Of a DNA stretch of 14,178 nt, positions 14,161-14,178 are shown in pieces. Each line of letters opens with the position of its first letter. Positions within the stretch are counted from its first letter, which is position 1. This DNA is from Paratissierella sp033809995 (GTDB lineage Bacteria > Bacillota > Clostridia > Tissierellales > Tissierellaceae). The notes below the pieces were generated by a model. That model made no database searches, was not told the DNA's origin, and worked only from the letters and a program-made list of their open reading frames with translations. The position numbers and the translations under genes were made by a program. The DNA is taken from positions 1 to 14,178 of the forward strand of contig JAPXKQ010000055.1 of assembly GCA_033809995.1 (NCBI GenBank). Reading direction: 5' to 3'.

Positions 14161-14178
14161 AGAGGAGCTGATTAGGAG
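14161..14178 (+). promoter_or_regulatory. Ribosome binding site(s) for a gene starting beyond the window
   Basis: AGAGGAG at 14161-14167 and TTAGGAG at the very end (14172-14178) look like Shine-Dalgarno sites. With the second, the start codon would lie just past the window edge, suggesting that the gene run continues. Nothing else recognisable is seen between 14104 and here. Confidence 0.45.

Overview
The window is AT-rich, densely coding and all on the plus strand. It uses strong AGGAGG-type ribosome binding sites, mixes ATG, GTG and TTG starts, and has Gram-positive-style gene content. The best guess for the host is a low-GC Bacillota, probably a clostridial lineage. The sequence does not show whether this is chromosome, plasmid or an integrated element; there is no integrase, replication gene, tRNA, rRNA or CRISPR array here.

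Layout: (1) 3-3296 is the 3' part of a very large, probably extracellular protein with three Ig/MucBP-like repeats and a cysteine cluster; its start lies outside the window. It ends at a 14-bp hairpin (3302-3334). (2) 3363-8502 is a compact Tad (tight adherence, type IVc pilus) assembly module in the order cpaB-like, short tadZ-like, cpaF/tadA, tadB, tadC, with overlapping or closely spaced genes. (3) 8533-10035 is the candidate substrate block: a 54-residue membrane peptide followed by a perfect 16-bp hairpin, a 43-codon ORF that looks like a decayed copy of the next gene, a TadE-like pseudopilin and a TadF-like pseudopilin. (4) 10057-13944 holds two cytosolic proteins with low-complexity regions: an acidic protein with seventeen pentapeptide repeats, and an 891-residue protein with two receiver-like domains, three helical repeats joined by Glu/Val/Lys linkers, and a MinD/TadZ-type P-loop ATPase. 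(5) 13945-14178 is a tail with a perfect 22-bp tandem repeat, a possible 31-codon ORF and a ribosome binding site at the very edge for a gene outside the window.

How the genes probably work together: the CpaF-type ATPase powers a TadB/TadC membrane platform that extrudes small pilin-like subunits, with TadE/TadF as minor subunits and the CpaB-like protein as an outer-face accessory. TadZ proteins normally combine an atypical receiver with an ATPase and position the machine. Here that role looks divided between an ATPase-only protein with a degenerate P-loop and a large protein with duplicated receivers and a better preserved P-loop. No secretin, pilotin, TadD/TadG or TadV prepilin peptidase is present in the window. 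Lack of a secretin fits a single-membrane cell; lack of a peptidase and of a classical Flp motif leaves open how the pilin is processed.

The least ordinary parts are the expanded TadZ-like protein, the acidic pentapeptide protein beside it, and the 54-residue peptide with its downstream hairpin. Function assignments rest on recognisable motifs, gene order and membrane patterns read by eye, not on database searches.
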